NCBI RefSeq assembly: GCF_902702915.1
Contig: NZ_LR738849.1
Location: 1,798,001-1,862,000 of the forward strand
Length of the DNA: 64,000 nt
DNA from: Desulfovibrio sp. 86
GTDB taxonomy: Bacteria; Desulfobacterota; Desulfovibrionia; Desulfovibrionales; Desulfovibrionaceae
Reading direction: 5' to 3'
A program made the translations under genes and the position numbers. This document shows, one piece after another, positions 32,689-43,004 of this stretch (position 1 is the first letter of the stretch; each line of letters begins with the position of its first letter). The notes under the pieces are model-generated. The model had not been told where the DNA came from, made no database searches, and was given only the letters and a program-made list of their open reading frames with translations.

Positions 32689-34290
32689 CTACTTGGGCTG
32701 GTCGCTCTGACCGGTCTGGCCGCCTTGGGAGGTCAGGCGATCCTGTCCTTCCCAGACCTGTTCAGCCTTGGGCAGCACGGGCAGGAGCTTGGTCCAGGGA
32801 TTCTTCTGCAAGAATTCCGGGTCCTGCTGGAGCTTGCGGCTCATGTCCAGGATGGGCGGCACAATTTCCTTGATGTCGCCGGCCAGCGCCGGGGCGATGC
32901 CAAATTCCGTGGCCTGGGTGGCCAGGTCAACGGCCTTCTGGCTGCATTCCATACTGGTCATGAGGGTGTCGAGGGCTTTTGCCGGGTTATGGAAGCCCAC
33001 GCTGTTTTCAGCGGAGACGTAGTCCCAGAACAACTGGCCCTTGCGCACCATGTCGCGCGCTTCAGTCATGAGGACTTCATAGTTGGGGGCGCGGTGGCCG
33101 TCATAGGCATTGGCAAGGCGCACGGCCTCATGGGCCTTGACGGATATTTCCTGTGCCTTGAGCAACTGTTCGTAGGTCTTCTTCTGGGTGTACAGCACAC
33201 GCCCACGCAGGTATTCGGCGGTCTTGTCCGCGTGGCACTGGCGGCAGGCGCGCATTTCGGGGTCCTTCATGGGCGAGGTCATCCAGTGGCTGGAGATCTT
33301 CTTGCCGTCTTCACGCACGTACTGCATGTGGCAGTCGGCGCAGGCGACGCCGGCCGCGCCGTGGGGACCGTCCTGGAAGGTTTCATAATCGGGGTGCTGC
33401 ATCTTGATCATGGGCACCTTGGAGGCCGCGTGCACCCAGTCGGCAAAGGGGCCGGGCTTGCCGTCGGGGCCCTTGGCTCCGTGGCCCTTGTAGTACTGAT
33501 ACATGTCTTCGGGGTTCATGCCGTTATCCCAGGGGAAGACGGGCTTGGCTGCCGGGCCGTTGTCCTTGTGGGTAAAGTAGTATTCCACATGGCACTGGGC
33601 GCAGACGAGCATGCGCTTTTCGTTGCGGCTTATATTCTGCCAATCCCTGCCGCTGCGCTTGAGCCAATCCTTGAGCGGTTCGGAATACAGGCGCAGTTCC
33701 ATGGTGCCGGGGTCGTGGCAGGTGGCGCAGCTTATGCTTTCTTCATGGGCGCTGATCTTGTCCTTGCCGCGAAATTCATTGACGTCCATAGACCAGAACT
33801 TGTCGCCGTACTTGCCGACCCATTCCATCATCTTGGGGGTTTTGCAGTTCCAGCAGGTGGCGGGCATATTGCCCTTGCCGTCGGCGCCGTAACGGTTGTT
33901 GCGGTCGATGTTCACAAAATCGTCAATGGCGTGGGTGTGGCCGCGCGTTTCATTGTATTCATACATGAAATGATAGCCCAGCCAGAGGTTTTTCAGGTAG
34001 GGCTGGGCATGTTTGAAGCCCTTGGGCAGGGGATTCACGTTGTCATTCTTGTGATAGGGAACCGACCCCTTATATTCGGTCATGACCGTGTCTTCGTTAT
34101 TTTTCATATACGAAGCGTACTGTTGGGGAAACTGGCCCTTGAAGGCCGACATCTTGAGTTCCGTTTCAGGGATGCCTGTTTTGTATTTGGGGGCCTTCAG
34201 CTCGGTGGAAACATCCTGACAGCCGCTGAGCAAAGCAACGCCCAGCAGCGTGGCCAGAGCCAGGGCCGTGGTCACAATTCGCTTATTCAT
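32689..34290 (-). CDS. nrfA: Cytochrome c nitrite reductase, catalytic pentahaem subunit
   Basis: 533 aa. Signal with lipobox LLSGC (Cys 24), so a lipoprotein as in sulfate reducers. The active-site haem motif CWNCK (146-150) uses lysine as ligand; four CxxCH motifs follow: CATCH (188), CAQCH (230), CADCH (317) and CRQCH (349). The catalytic segment has the conserved Arg/Tyr/His set (EYYF after CAQCHV, and HPDYETF). It reduces nitrite to ammonium with six electrons at the periplasmic face, receiving them from NrfH; it also detoxifies nitrite. The ATG overlaps the nrfH stop by eight bases. The C-terminus ends in a Gln/Gly-rich tail. Confidence 0.97.
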   Translation of the reverse strand: MNKRIVTTALALATLLGVALLSGCQDVSTELKAPKYKTGIPETELKMSAFKGQFPQQYASYMKNNEDTVMTEYKGSVPYHKNDNVNPLPKGFKHAQPYLKNLWLGYHFMYEYNETRGHTHAIDDFVNIDRNNRYGADGKGNMPATCWNCKTPKMMEWVGKYGDKFWSMDVNEFRGKDKISAHEESISCATCHDPGTMELRLYSEPLKDWLKRSGRDWQNISRNEKRMLVCAQCHVEYYFTHKDNGPAAKPVFPWDNGMNPEDMYQYYKGHGAKGPDGKPGPFADWVHAASKVPMIKMQHPDYETFQDGPHGAAGVACADCHMQYVREDGKKISSHWMTSPMKDPEMRACRQCHADKTAEYLRGRVLYTQKKTYEQLLKAQEISVKAHEAVRLANAYDGHRAPNYEVLMTEARDMVRKGQLFWDYVSAENSVGFHNPAKALDTLMTSMECSQKAVDLATQATEFGIAPALAGDIKEIVPPILDMSRKLQQDPEFLQKNPWTKLLPVLPKAEQVWEGQDRLTSQGGQTGQSDQPK

Positions 34291-34750
34291 AGGCTACCGT
34301 CCTTGTGCTGATAGGCCGCGTACGCATGTGGGTGACGCCCCGGTGACAATCCACGCAATAAGGCTTGGCGTCCATGCTGGCCACGTTGATGTTGGTTTGG
34401 GCATGGCACGCCTTGCAGTTGGCGTTGACCACATCACGGGTGTGCAGACTTGGGGGATGCGGAACATCGTGACCCGAAATGTTGCCCACTACGTCGCGCA
34501 GCCCTTCTTTTGCCTTGAACGGCAGTTTGACCAAAAGATTGTGCGGGGCATGGCAGTCATTACACGAGAGCTTGGCGTGCATACCCATTTTCTGGGTCAC
34601 GGCAGCTTCCTGCATGATATGACAGCTGGCGCAGAACGGCCGCTGGTCCGTGGTAATCATGGCATACGCCATGACGCCCAGTAGCACCATGCCCGCCGCA
34701 ACGCCGCCCATCAGCCATTTGAGCCAGGGTCCATTGCGGGGTGTACCCAT
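34283..34750 (-). CDS. nrfH: NrfH, membrane-anchored tetrahaem quinol dehydrogenase of the nitrite reductase
   Basis: 155 aa from the ATG at 34750 (AAGGAGG four bases upstream). A single N-terminal transmembrane helix (about 12-33) is followed by haem motifs CASCH (40), CNDCH (63), CKACH (112) and CVDCH (132), with HIM after the first motif as in NapC/NirT proteins, where Met is a haem ligand. It takes electrons from menaquinol and passes them to NrfA. First gene of nrfHA. A diverged family 1 repeat begins only 22 bases upstream of its start. Confidence 0.96.
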   Translation of the reverse strand: MGTPRNGPWLKWLMGGVAAGMVLLGVMAYAMITTDQRPFCASCHIMQEAAVTQKMGMHAKLSCNDCHAPHNLLVKLPFKAKEGLRDVVGNISGHDVPHPPSLHTRDVVNANCKACHAQTNINVASMDAKPYCVDCHRGVTHMRTRPISTRTVAYE

Positions 34751-34771
34751 AGAGCCTCCTTCACTCGCTCC

Positions 34772-34896
34772 TAGAGCATTAACACTTGAAATACCCGCGT
34801 ACGTCAGACAAAGCCTGCCTGCGTGCATTTCGTGACAAGGATTTTCTTGAAAATCCTTGCAGAGCAGTTAACGCAATCCATTTGTTAACCGCTCTA
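34772..34896 (-). repeat. MITE-like repeat, family 1, copy D (diverged)
   Basis: 125 bp, TA-bounded, inverted relative to copy A, with more substitutions than the other long copies. It lies between the nrfH ribosome site and any upstream promoter, so it must be part of the nrfHA leader unless it carries the promoter itself. Confidence 0.85.
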
Positions 34897-35117
34897 GTGC
34901 AGATGCGCCCTGAAAACCCAGATTCCCAGGGCGGGGTATCGCCCACTGGCAGGCTTGGCAGCCTGCGTCGTCATGAGCGCTGACAACCGCTGAAGCAGAT
35001 TTTGAGAACAGGCGTTCCCAAAGGTTAAACCGCAACCATTACGGCATGTGCCACCGTGTGTACCCAGACAGACAGGGAGCATGGGCCGTAACGGCGGGCG
35101 TCTGCCCATTCAGCCGC

Positions 35118-35145
35118 CAGAGCATTTCACAATGAAAATGCTCTG
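35118..35145. repeat. Short family 1-like palindrome without TA ends
   Basis: CAGAGCATTTCACAATG to AAATGCTCTG. The core matches the short family 1 class but the TA boundaries are changed. Confidence 0.55.
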
Positions 35146-35186
35146 AAAAGTCGCCGGGTGGTCGTTAATTCAGGCAGACCGCCCAG

Positions 35187-35209
35187 TATGTTGCCACCAT
35201 GGCAACATA
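35187..35209. promoter_or_regulatory. Perfect palindrome in the nrfH/sensor-kinase divergent region
   Basis: TATGTTGCCA and TGGCAACATA around CCA (10-3-10). With no T-run it looks like a protein-binding site. A second partial dyad TGTAC-N5-GTACA follows at 35236-35250. Either could bind the NrfR-like activator or a redox regulator. Confidence 0.5.
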
Positions 35210-35412
35210 ATTCCGACCACTATATCATCAAAAAGTGTACCATTTGTACAGATATTTAGGGCTTGAAAAAAAGCGTAATAAATTTAGGCGTTATGTGATT
35301 TTTTTGGCAATGGAGGCTGGCAGCCTTGCTATATTCAGATAAAAATGACAAAATTTCATTAAATTATGACAACAGATTGGGCTTCTGCTCCTCCTCAACT
35401 CGCGGGGTTTTC

Positions 35413-38288
35413 ATGGCGCACGTTGCCGCAAAAAAGAATGGCCCGGCCATCTGGCTGCCCCTACTTGCCTGTTTTTTATGGCTTGTATTCACCCTCGCGC
35501 TCTACCGTCAGGCCGCGCGCGTTGATGAAGCCCACAGGCTTGAACTGGAACATACCAGATTATCCACCGTTGCGCGACAACTTATGGACGCCCGCAACTG
35601 GAATGCTGTCCACGGCGGCGTCTATGTGCTGAAAAGCGCATACGGCCAGCCCAATCCCTGGCTGCCCGAAGCCGAACGCACCGTGGAAACAGCGGACGGG
35701 CGCACCCTTGTGCTCATGAATCCCGCCTATATGAGCCGCCAGTTGGCTGAACGAAATTCGCAACCGGGTATTGGCATCAGTATCATCAGCAATGTGCCCC
35801 TGCGCCCCGAAAACAAGGCTGACGCCTGGGAGTCCGACGCCCTTGGCCAGTGTACGGAGGGGGCGCGGGAAATCTTCAGCGCTCCTGAAACGGACGGACA
35901 GGGCAAACTGCGCCTGCTCAACGTGCTTGTGGCGCAGGATAGCTGCCTGCGTTGCCACCAGGCCGCAAGGTGGGCGAGGTGCTCGGCGGCATCAGCGTCA
36001 GCCAGAACGCCGAAGCCTATATGCACAACGCCGATCTGCAACAGCGCAACATGCGCCTGCTCTATTCCCTGCTGGGCCTGACGGGCGTGCTTGCCATCGG
36101 CGGGCTTACGCTCAATCTCACGCGGCGGCGCTGGCTGGCCGAAGAAACCAGCCGCATGAAGAGCGCCTTCATGGCCCGTCTGAGCCACGACATGTGCACG
36201 CCGCTGACGGCCATACTGGGCATGAGCGAACTTTTACAGCAAAAGGGCGCGCCGGAAAAGGAACGCAAGAACGCCCTGCGCTATCTCACGCAGGCGGGCG
36301 GCGCTCTGCTGGAAATGGTGCGCGACGTTACCGATCACGCAAGTCTTGAGCAGGGCGCGCTGCAACTGCGGGCCGCCCCCTTTTCCCTGCGTGCGGCCCT
36401 TGACGACTGCATAGTCCTGTTCTTGCCGGTGGCAGAGGCCAAGGGGCTGGATATCGATCTGGACGTGGACCCGCAATTGCCGGACGCCGTTGTGGGCGAC
36501 AGCTTTCGTTTGCGTCAGGCCTTGGGCAACCTTGTGAGCAATGCGGTGAAGTTTACCGAACTTGGGCGTGTGCGCGTCTGCGTGGGGCCCGCCGGGCGAA
36601 AACCGGCAAGTACTCCTTTTGGCTCGGCGGATGCCCTGTGTCTCAGGATTCTGGTGCAGGATACAGGGCCGGGTCTGCCCCTTGAAGACGCCGAGCGCAT
36701 CTTTGAAAGTTTTCAGCGGGGCAGCGACGCGTTGTCGGCTCCCGGCACGGGGCTTGGACTGTATATCGCGCGCACCATTGCCCGCCGCATGGGCGGCGAT
36801 GTGACGGTAAATTCCGCGCCGGGCAGGGGAGCCTGCTTTGCCCTTGAGGTGTGCCTGCAACTGCATGGCTGCGCTGAAGGAAAAAAGAGCGACAGCCCCG
36901 ACCGTCAGGCCGCCGCAGCGTCGGCGCACGGTGCCTGCGCCGCGCCGGAAGCAGCGCCGGGAACTGTCGTTGGGGTCGCCGGGGCGGCCGTTCCGCCGTC
37001 CACCGCAGATGTTATGTATGAGTCGTCCGCCAGGGCTGTGCCGTGCTCCGGGACTGTGCTTTCCACCGGACCGGAGGCGTCCGCCGGGTCTGCGCGGTTC
37101 GCCGCGTCACCCCCTGCCTTGTCTCCACTCCTGTCCTGTGACGCGGAATGCGCACTGGCGGATGCTGCCACGGGTGCTGGTGGTGGCGCAGATGCCTTCG
37201 CAGACCTTGGCGCAGGTGGTGGCGCAGATGCCTTCGCAGACCTTGGCGCAGACGCGAGCGGCGGGGCCGAGCCTGGTTCAGAGAACGGCTGCTTTGTGGG
37301 CCGCCGCATTCTTGTGGCCGAAGACAATGAGGCCAACAGGTACATAATGGAACATATGCTGCGGGCTGAGGGCGCGTGCGTGCACATGGCGCGTGACGGC
37401 AAGGCCGCGCTGGCCGCCCTGGCACAAGGCCCGTGGGATCTGGTTATTCTTGACGCGCGCATGCCCGACATGAGCGGTCTTGACGTGCTGCAGGCCGTGC
37501 GCCTCGGCCATGCCGCCGTTCCGGTGCTGCAAAAAACCGTCATATACACCGCCGCCCTTGACGCGGAAGACCGGCGGCGCTGCAAAGACCTGAGGGCTGA
37601 TCTCGTCTTGCTCAAACCCCTGACCTTTGCCGTGCTGCGCAAAAAACTGTCTTCCCTGCTGGGGGCTGAAGGCAGTGCGCACGCTTTGCGCTGCCAGCCC
37701 GAATATTCTGCTCCTGCCGAATATCCTGCCTCTGCCGGACATTCTGCCCTTGCCGCGCCACGTGGACGCGAAACGAAGGCTGAAGGCGACCTTGACCCGC
37801 AAGGGGAAGAGGCTCTGGCGCTCTGGAACAGGCAGGCGGCCATGGACGCGCTGGATGACGACCTTCAGTTGATGACGCGGCTGGCCGGAGTGTTGCGGGG
37901 GGATTTGCGCATTCGTGACGCGGAACTGGAAGCGGCCCTGGCCGCAGGTGACGATGCCTGCCTGCGGCGGCTGGGGCATGCCGTCAAAAACTCCGCCGGA
38001 AGCATGCGCTTTGATGTGCTGCGGGCGCGGGCCTGCCATGTGGAGCAGGCGCAAAAAACGGATATGGAGCATGCCGTGACCGAGATGCGCGCCGCTCTGC
38101 GGGAGGCTCTGGATATGCTGGACAAAGAACTGGACAAAGAACTGGACAAAGATCTGGGCAAAGATATGGACGGCGTGGACGCCATGCCTGGCACAACGCT
38201 TGTGCCGTGTCCTGTCCCGCGTGTATCGGGCACTGGGGCGGGTTTCGCGGCAGGCACGGCCCCGGCGGGCTGCAAGGGAGGCTGTTGA
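35413..38288 (+). pseudogene. NrfS-like hybrid histidine kinase with haem-binding DUF3365 sensor (frameshifted)
   Basis: N-terminal helix (about 12-32), then a periplasmic DUF3365-type domain ending in the haem motif CLRCH (residues 178-182). At 35962-35967 the frame breaks: the sensor should go on into KVGEVLGGISVSQ, which is in the +2 frame, so one base is missing (or two gained). After that come a second helix, H-box SHDMCTPL, ATPase (NAVKF, DTGPG, GTGLGLYIA), receiver (VAEDN, DARMPD, K in LLKPL) and HPt (HAVKNSAGS). The Pro/Ala-rich joint between ATPase and receiver has a 33-bp tandem repeat, and the end an LDKE repeat. Placement beside nrfHA parallels the NrfSR nitrite-response pair of D. 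vulgaris. The break may be real or a sequencing error. Confidence 0.85.
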
Positions 38289-39763
38289 TGGCCCGTATTC
38301 TCGTGGTGGATGACGAAGCGCTCATGCGCACCATGGTTGAAGTGGTGTGCACGCGCATGGGGCACGAAGTGCTGCTGGCGGAGAACCTCAGCCAAGGTCT
38401 GGAGATGGGCCGACAGGGCGTGGACGTCGTGCTTCTTGACGTCTGGCTGCCCGACGGCAGCGGCCTTGAATGGCAGGGCGACTTTGCCCATCTGCCCGGC
38501 ATGCCCGATGTGGTCATCATTACGGGGCACGGCGACGGCGATGCCGCCGAAGTTGCCCTGCGCTCGGGGGCATGGGAGTTTCTGACCAAGCCCCTGAAGG
38601 TGCGCGACATTGAGCAGTGTCTGCGCCATGTGCTGACCTTCCGTAAAAACAGGGTTCCGGGGCCGGAATCCCTGTTGGTGGACAGCGGTCATATTCTGGG
38701 AGCGGGCGTGGGCATGAGCCGCGCCCTGAAGCTTCTGGCCCAGGCCGCGCAGAGCGAGGTCAACGTTCTTTTGCTGGGGGAAACCGGGGTTGGCAAGGAA
38801 GTCTTCGCCAAGGCCCTGTACCGCAACAGCGCGAGGGCCGCGCGCCCTTTTGTGACGGTGGACTGCGCCTCGCTGCCTGAAACACTGGTGGAAAGCCACC
38901 TCTTCGGGCACAGCCGTGGCGCGTTCACCGGGGCGGACAGGGCGCGGGAAGGGCTTTTGCTGGCGGCCAACAAGGGTACGCTTTTTCTTGACGAGGTGGG
39001 CGACCTGCCCCAGGCCATGCAGGGCGCTTTTTTGCGCGCCCTTGAACTCAAGCGGTTCAGGCCCGTGGGTGAAGTGCGCGAGGTCAGCAGCGACTTTCGC
39101 CTTGTGGCGGCCACCAACAAAAATATTGAGACCATGGCCGGGGACGGCTCCTTTCGCTCCGATCTGCTGTACCGCCTTCAGGGTCTCACCATCGTCATTC
39201 CGCCCCTGCGCGAGAGAAGGGACGAGATCCCCGCGCTGGCCCAGCAGGCCGTCAGCCGCTTCTGCCTGCACAATGAGCTGCCGGGCAAGGCCATTTCCGG
39301 GCAGGTGCTGGACATGCTTATGGAATATCCCTGGCCCGGCAATGTGCGCGAGCTTATCCACTGCATAGAGCGCGCCTGCCTGGCCGCCGGACAGGGCGAT
39401 CTGCTTCTGCCCGTGCATATGCCCACCCATATGCGCGTGGACGAGGCGCGCCGTCGCATGGGCCGCGGGCAGGAAGGAGTTTTTGCCGAAGTTGCCGCCA
39501 GCGTTGCCGTCCAGCCCCCTGCCTGCGGATTTCAGGCTTCCAGCGTCCCGTCCGGCGGCGCAGCGGGCGCATCTGCCGGTTTGCCGCCGCTTTCCGCCCC
39601 CGAGGAGGGTCTGCCGGCGCTGCGCCAGTGGAAGGCTCAGGCCGAAGAGGCCTATGTGCGCCGCGTATGGGCCGTCAGCGGCGGCGACGCGCGCAAGGCC
39701 GCGACGCTGGCTGGCATATCGCGCGGGCACTGGTATGAGCTTATGAAGAAGTGCGGCCTGTAA
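38288..39763 (+). CDS. NrfR-like sigma-54-dependent response regulator
   Basis: 491 aa. Receiver (1-120): VVDDE, phosphorylated Asp in LLDVWLPD, Lys in TKPLK. AAA+ domain (about 135-375): GETGVGKE, intact GAFTGAD, FLDEVGDLP and PPLRERRDEI. The Fis-type HTH at the end (GDARKAATLAGISRGHWYELMKK) follows a Pro/Ala-rich linker. It should activate a sigma-54 promoter when phosphorylated, with nrfHA the obvious candidate from position and from the D. vulgaris precedent. The ATG overlaps the kinase stop by one base (TGATG), with GGGAGG upstream. Confidence 0.93.
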   Translation: MARILVVDDEALMRTMVEVVCTRMGHEVLLAENLSQGLEMGRQGVDVVLLDVWLPDGSGLEWQGDFAHLPGMPDVVIITGHGDGDAAEVALRSGAWEFLTKPLKVRDIEQCLRHVLTFRKNRVPGPESLLVDSGHILGAGVGMSRALKLLAQAAQSEVNVLLLGETGVGKEVFAKALYRNSARAARPFVTVDCASLPETLVESHLFGHSRGAFTGADRAREGLLLAANKGTLFLDEVGDLPQAMQGAFLRALELKRFRPVGEVREVSSDFRLVAATNKNIETMAGDGSFRSDLLYRLQGLTIVIPPLRERRDEIPALAQQAVSRFCLHNELPGKAISGQVLDMLMEYPWPGNVRELIHCIERACLAAGQGDLLLPVHMPTHMRVDEARRRMGRGQEGVFAEVAASVAVQPPACGFQASSVPSGGAAGASAGLPPLSAPEEGLPALRQWKAQAEEAYVRRVWAVSGGDARKAATLAGISRGHWYELMKKCGL

Positions 39764-39959
39764 CACGCCCGCCAGGCGGTTTTACGCCGCGCCCCACTCG
39801 CGCGCAGGGTGAGCGCATCCAGCTTTTTCAATGGTTATATGCTTTCTTGTGGCTGGTCGCGCAAAAAAGGTCAGGTTAGGGGGCCCAGAAACCTTGCATC
39901 GCCGCATGAAAGGCGCTATAGCGAAAAAAATCGGCTTATTAAAGGCAATAAGACAGCAT

Positions 39960-40217
39960 ATGAACAAGAGTCCCCTTACTATCAAAGGATATGTTACGGC
40001 AGTGCCGCGCTCTGTGGACGCGCGGCAGGCCAGGGTGGCCGTGATCCAGGACGATGTGGAATACCGTATTGTGCCTCGTGGAGCTGGTGTTGACCTTGAC
40101 GATGAAGTCAGCCTTCCTGTGGAGGTTACCGGCCAGCATGAAGAGGTCGATGGCGTGAACTACCTCGTGGTGCGCGGCTACACTGTGCTTGAAGACGATT
40201 CCTGGCTTGAAGAATAG
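39960..40217 (+). CDS. Small conserved-looking hypothetical protein
   Basis: 85 aa from the ATG at 39960, with AAGG 12-15 bases upstream; an upstream in-frame ATG at 39831 would add 43 unlikely residues. The protein (MNKSPLTIKGYVTAVPR, then DVEYRIVPRGAGVDLDDEVSLPVEVTG) looks like a compact all-beta domain with an acidic C-terminus (EDDSWLEE). No motif I recognise. Codon use resembles the neighbours, so it is probably a real gene. Its own transcription unit. Confidence 0.65.
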   Translation: MNKSPLTIKGYVTAVPRSVDARQARVAVIQDDVEYRIVPRGAGVDLDDEVSLPVEVTGQHEEVDGVNYLVVRGYTVLEDDSWLEE

Positions 40218-40470
40218 ACGCATCCCCCATCTCAGGGCAGAGTAGCTCTGGGAACCTCCATCTTCAAAGCTTGCAACACCTTCGTTACGGCGCGTGAATG
40301 CATACCTGACCGCCAGTGGCGCCCGTGCGGCAGAGTGATTGCGATGCTGGCGTTTTGCCCTTTGCGGCCCGGCTCACGTGCAAAGCGGGCCGTGCGGCCA
40401 GTGCCGTATCCCCTTGAAAAAGGATTTATGCTCTACTGCGGTACGGGGGCGCTGTACGCTGCACCGTGCC

Positions 40471-40596
40471 TAGAGCAATTTCACCAGCGATGCTGTCCTG
40501 CCCCGTAAGGCGGTTCCCGCCAACGGTTCGGGCAAGCCCGCAGAAGCGGGCAAGGGCTACCGCGAGAATGGATATTCTCAATGCGAAAATGCTCTA
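40471..40596. repeat. Family 1-like element with a different interior
   Basis: 126 bp bounded by TAGAGCAATTTC and AAATGCTCTA, TA at both ends, but the interior is GC-rich and unrelated to copies A-E. It includes a GAGAATGGATATTCTC palindrome. Confidence 0.6.
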
Positions 40597-40678
40597 GGAT
40601 TCAGCCAGGCGTGCGCTTTTCTGCAGGCTGGCAAATTGAAGTGTGAAGCATTTTAACGATGATCTGATATGCTGTTGT

Positions 40679-40720
40679 GCAAACGTCCCTCCGGCCCGTA
40701 CGGACCGGAGGGACGTTTGC
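40679..40720 (-). terminator. Hairpin after chemoreceptor 1
   Basis: Perfect 16-base arms (GCAAACGTCCCTCCGG and its complement) around a ten-base loop, 40 bases after the stop. No T-run directly follows. Confidence 0.65.
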
Positions 40721-40759
40721 TGTCAGCGTATGCTTGAGCGACGTACTGTGCCCTGCAGG

Positions 40760-42559
40760 CTATTTTTTCATGTCCGCGATGAGGTCGGTGAGACTGTGCG
40801 CCTGGCGCGCCAGATCGCTGACGGCCCGTGCAGCCTCGTCCATGGCCTGGGCGGTCTGCTGCACCACTTCGTTGACCGAGGTGATGGAGCGGTTGATTTC
40901 CTCGCTGGCGGCGGACTGCTGTTCGCTGGCGGCGGCAATGGCGTTGACCTGATCCGCCGTGGCTTCAACCGTGGTGACGATTTCGCCGAGGGCCTGGCCG
41001 GACTGGTTGGCGAATTGCGTGGCCTGATCCACCTGCTCGGACGCGCTTTCCATAGCGGTGAGGCTCTTGGTCGCGCTTTCCTGAATGGCCGTGATGGCAT
41101 TGCCCACATCATGGGTGGAAGCCATGGTTTTTTCAGCCAGCTTGCGCACCTCGTCGGCCACAACGGCGAAGCCGCGTCCGGCGTCTCCGGCGCGGGCCGC
41201 CTCGATGGCCGCATTGAGGGCCAGCAGGTTTGTCTGGTCGGCAATGTCGGAAATGACGTTCATGATCTTGCTGATGGCCTGGGCCTGATCGTTGAGCTGG
41301 CCCATATTTTCCGTAAGGCGGCGCGAAACCTCGTGCACCTGCCCTATGCTGTATACGGCCTGCTCCACAATGTGCGCTCCGGCAACGGCCCTTTCACGCG
41401 TCTCGCGCGACGCGGCGGAAGCCTCGGACGCGTTGCGGGCCACGCTTTGCACCGTGGCGTTCATCTCGTTCATGGCGGTGGCGGCATCGGTCAGGCGGCT
41501 GGCTGCATCCAGCGCGCCCTTGTCGGACTGCTCGATCTGGGCCGAAAGCTGCGTCGAGGCCGTGCTGACCACATGGGCCACCTGTTCCAGCTTGTCGGCG
41601 GCCACAAGCATGGCGTCCGTCTTGGCCTGCGCTCTTCTGCCCGCCTGCTCGGCCTCGCTTTGGGCCGCTCTGGCCTTGGCGGCCTCTTCATCGGCCTGAC
41701 GGCTCTTTTCCGCAGCCTGGCCGATGAGCCGCTTGAGGTTGCCGACCATGTCGCGCAGGGCCTGCTCCAGCACGGCCACTTCGTCCTTGCCCGTGGGCTC
41801 GATGTGCACATCAAGGTCGCCTGCGGCCACCGCCCGGGCCTGGCCGGTGATGCTGCCCAGAGGCCGGGTGATGGATGTCACCAGGCGGTAGGAAAGGGGA
41901 ATCACAAGAAGCAGCAGGATGGCCAGAAAGCCGCCGCCATAGGTGGTAAGCGTCTCTGTGAGCAGCGCGTGCATGGTGTTGTGCAGTTTGATTTCGTCCC
42001 TGTCCACATTGTCGATGTAGACGCCGGTTCCTATCCAGTACGGCGTGCCCTGGACGTTTTCGGCATAGCCGAGCTTGAACACGTCGCCCGCGTCAGGCTT
42101 GGGAAAGACAAAATCCACAAAACCCCCGCCCTTGGCCGATGCCTTGCTCAGTTCCGTCACGTAGTGCACGCCCTGCTTGTCGGCCGTGCCGGACAGGTCC
42201 TTGCCGATGATCTGCTTTTGCGTGGGGTGGGCCACACAGACGGTGCCCTCATAGACATAAAAGTAGCCTGAAGCGTCGTCTTCAAAACGGGATTTTTCCA
42301 CATAATCAGCGATGACGCGCAACTGCTCCTGCTGGGGCAGCCCCTTTGTCATGGCCGCCAGCCCCAGGGCAGAGGAGTGGGTCACATCCTTGATGCGGGC
42401 GCGCTGCGAGGCAAGCAGCTGATTTCTTGCCACGACGGTTCCTTCGTTGATGACGCTTCTGGTCATGAAGAAGGACAGAACAGCCATGGCTATGGTCATG
42501 GCTATCATGAGAACTACAAAAAGCGTGATGCGCTGTGAAATGTTGATGGCTCTGAGCAT
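40760..42559 (-). CDS. Methyl-accepting chemotaxis protein with a single Cache-type sensor
   Basis: 599 aa from the ATG at 42559 (GGAGA seven bases upstream). Helix at about 10-32, periplasmic domain about 33-190 with the sCache_2-like pattern [17 protein letters not shown] and [12 protein letters not shown], helix at about 195-217, HAMP, and a cytoplasmic coiled coil with the signalling tip [23 protein letters not shown] and [10 protein letters not shown]. Ligand is probably a small organic acid, as usual for sCache. The cytoplasmic half is almost identical to the next receptor's, pointing to duplication or gene conversion. Confidence 0.94.
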   Translation of the reverse strand: MLRAINISQRITLFVVLMIAMTIAMAVLSFFMTRSVINEGTVVARNQLLASQRARIKDVTHSSALGLAAMTKGLPQQEQLRVIADYVEKSRFEDDASGYFYVYEGTVCVAHPTQKQIIGKDLSGTADKQGVHYVTELSKASAKGGGFVDFVFPKPDAGDVFKLGYAENVQGTPYWIGTGVYIDNVDRDEIKLHNTMHALLTETLTTYGGGFLAILLLLVIPLSYRLVTSITRPLGSITGQARAVAAGDLDVHIEPTGKDEVAVLEQALRDMVGNLKRLIGQAAEKSRQADEEAAKARAAQSEAEQAGRRAQAKTDAMLVAADKLEQVAHVVSTASTQLSAQIEQSDKGALDAASRLTDAATAMNEMNATVQSVARNASEASAASRETRERAVAGAHIVEQAVYSIGQVHEVSRRLTENMGQLNDQAQAISKIMNVISDIADQTNLLALNAAIEAARAGDAGRGFAVVADEVRKLAEKTMASTHDVGNAITAIQESATKSLTAMESASEQVDQATQFANQSGQALGEIVTTVEATADQVNAIAAASEQQSAASEEINRSITSVNEVVQQTAQAMDEAARAVSDLARQAHSLTDLIADMKK

Positions 42560-43004
42560 GGCGATTCTCCGGGTCGGTCCGGGTGGACTTTCCGCCTGAC
42601 AGCCGTGTGGAAACAGCGGGTTTGATGTTGCTGAGGGGAGCGCGCAATAAAATGCTGGTCGCGCTGGCATGGGGCGTTCATACCTCGGTTTTGAGGCAAT
42701 AAGGCGTCAGGTCCGCATTGGGGCCGTGCCGGAAGGTGGGCTGGAAAAGGGGGGGTGACGGCGCATGCCTGGTAACGGGCGGTTGGGCCGTGGGCAAGCA
42801 GCGTACAGCGCGGCCGGGCAAGGTCGCCACAGCCACGGGAACGTGGAATTGGGGTGCTGGTTCATGGCTTTACAGAAAATGAACAAGCCATGCCTGCACA
42901 TGTGCAGCACTTCGCCAGTCTGCCCGGAAGAGCAGATACGGCGGCGCATGGCATTCTTCTGAAGTCGCGCGACTCGGCTTCAGGAGACATTTAACCGGAA
43001 AGAT
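42560..43004. other. Gap between the two chemoreceptor genes, no gene recognised
   Basis: 445 GC-rich bases. Only a TGCACATGTGCA palindrome near 42895 stands out. It must contain the promoter of receptor 1. Confidence 0.4.

Larger units (their letters stand above)
34897..35412. other. Divergent control region between nrfHA and the sensor-regulator genes
   Basis: No gene seen. The right half (35200-35400) is AT-rich. Contains the palindromes listed separately. I did not find a sigma-54 site with exact -24/-12 spacing on the nrfH side. Confidence 0.5.

Noticed and set aside
32629..34311. Long plus-strand frame opposite nrfA
   Set aside because: nrfA on the minus strand has all five haem motifs; the plus frame is an artefact of composition.
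34897..35330. Sigma-54 promoter for nrfHA
   Set aside because: I checked the minus strand for GG and GC at -24/-12 spacing; the only near hit (complement of TGCGCCCTGAAAACCC) lacks most consensus bases.
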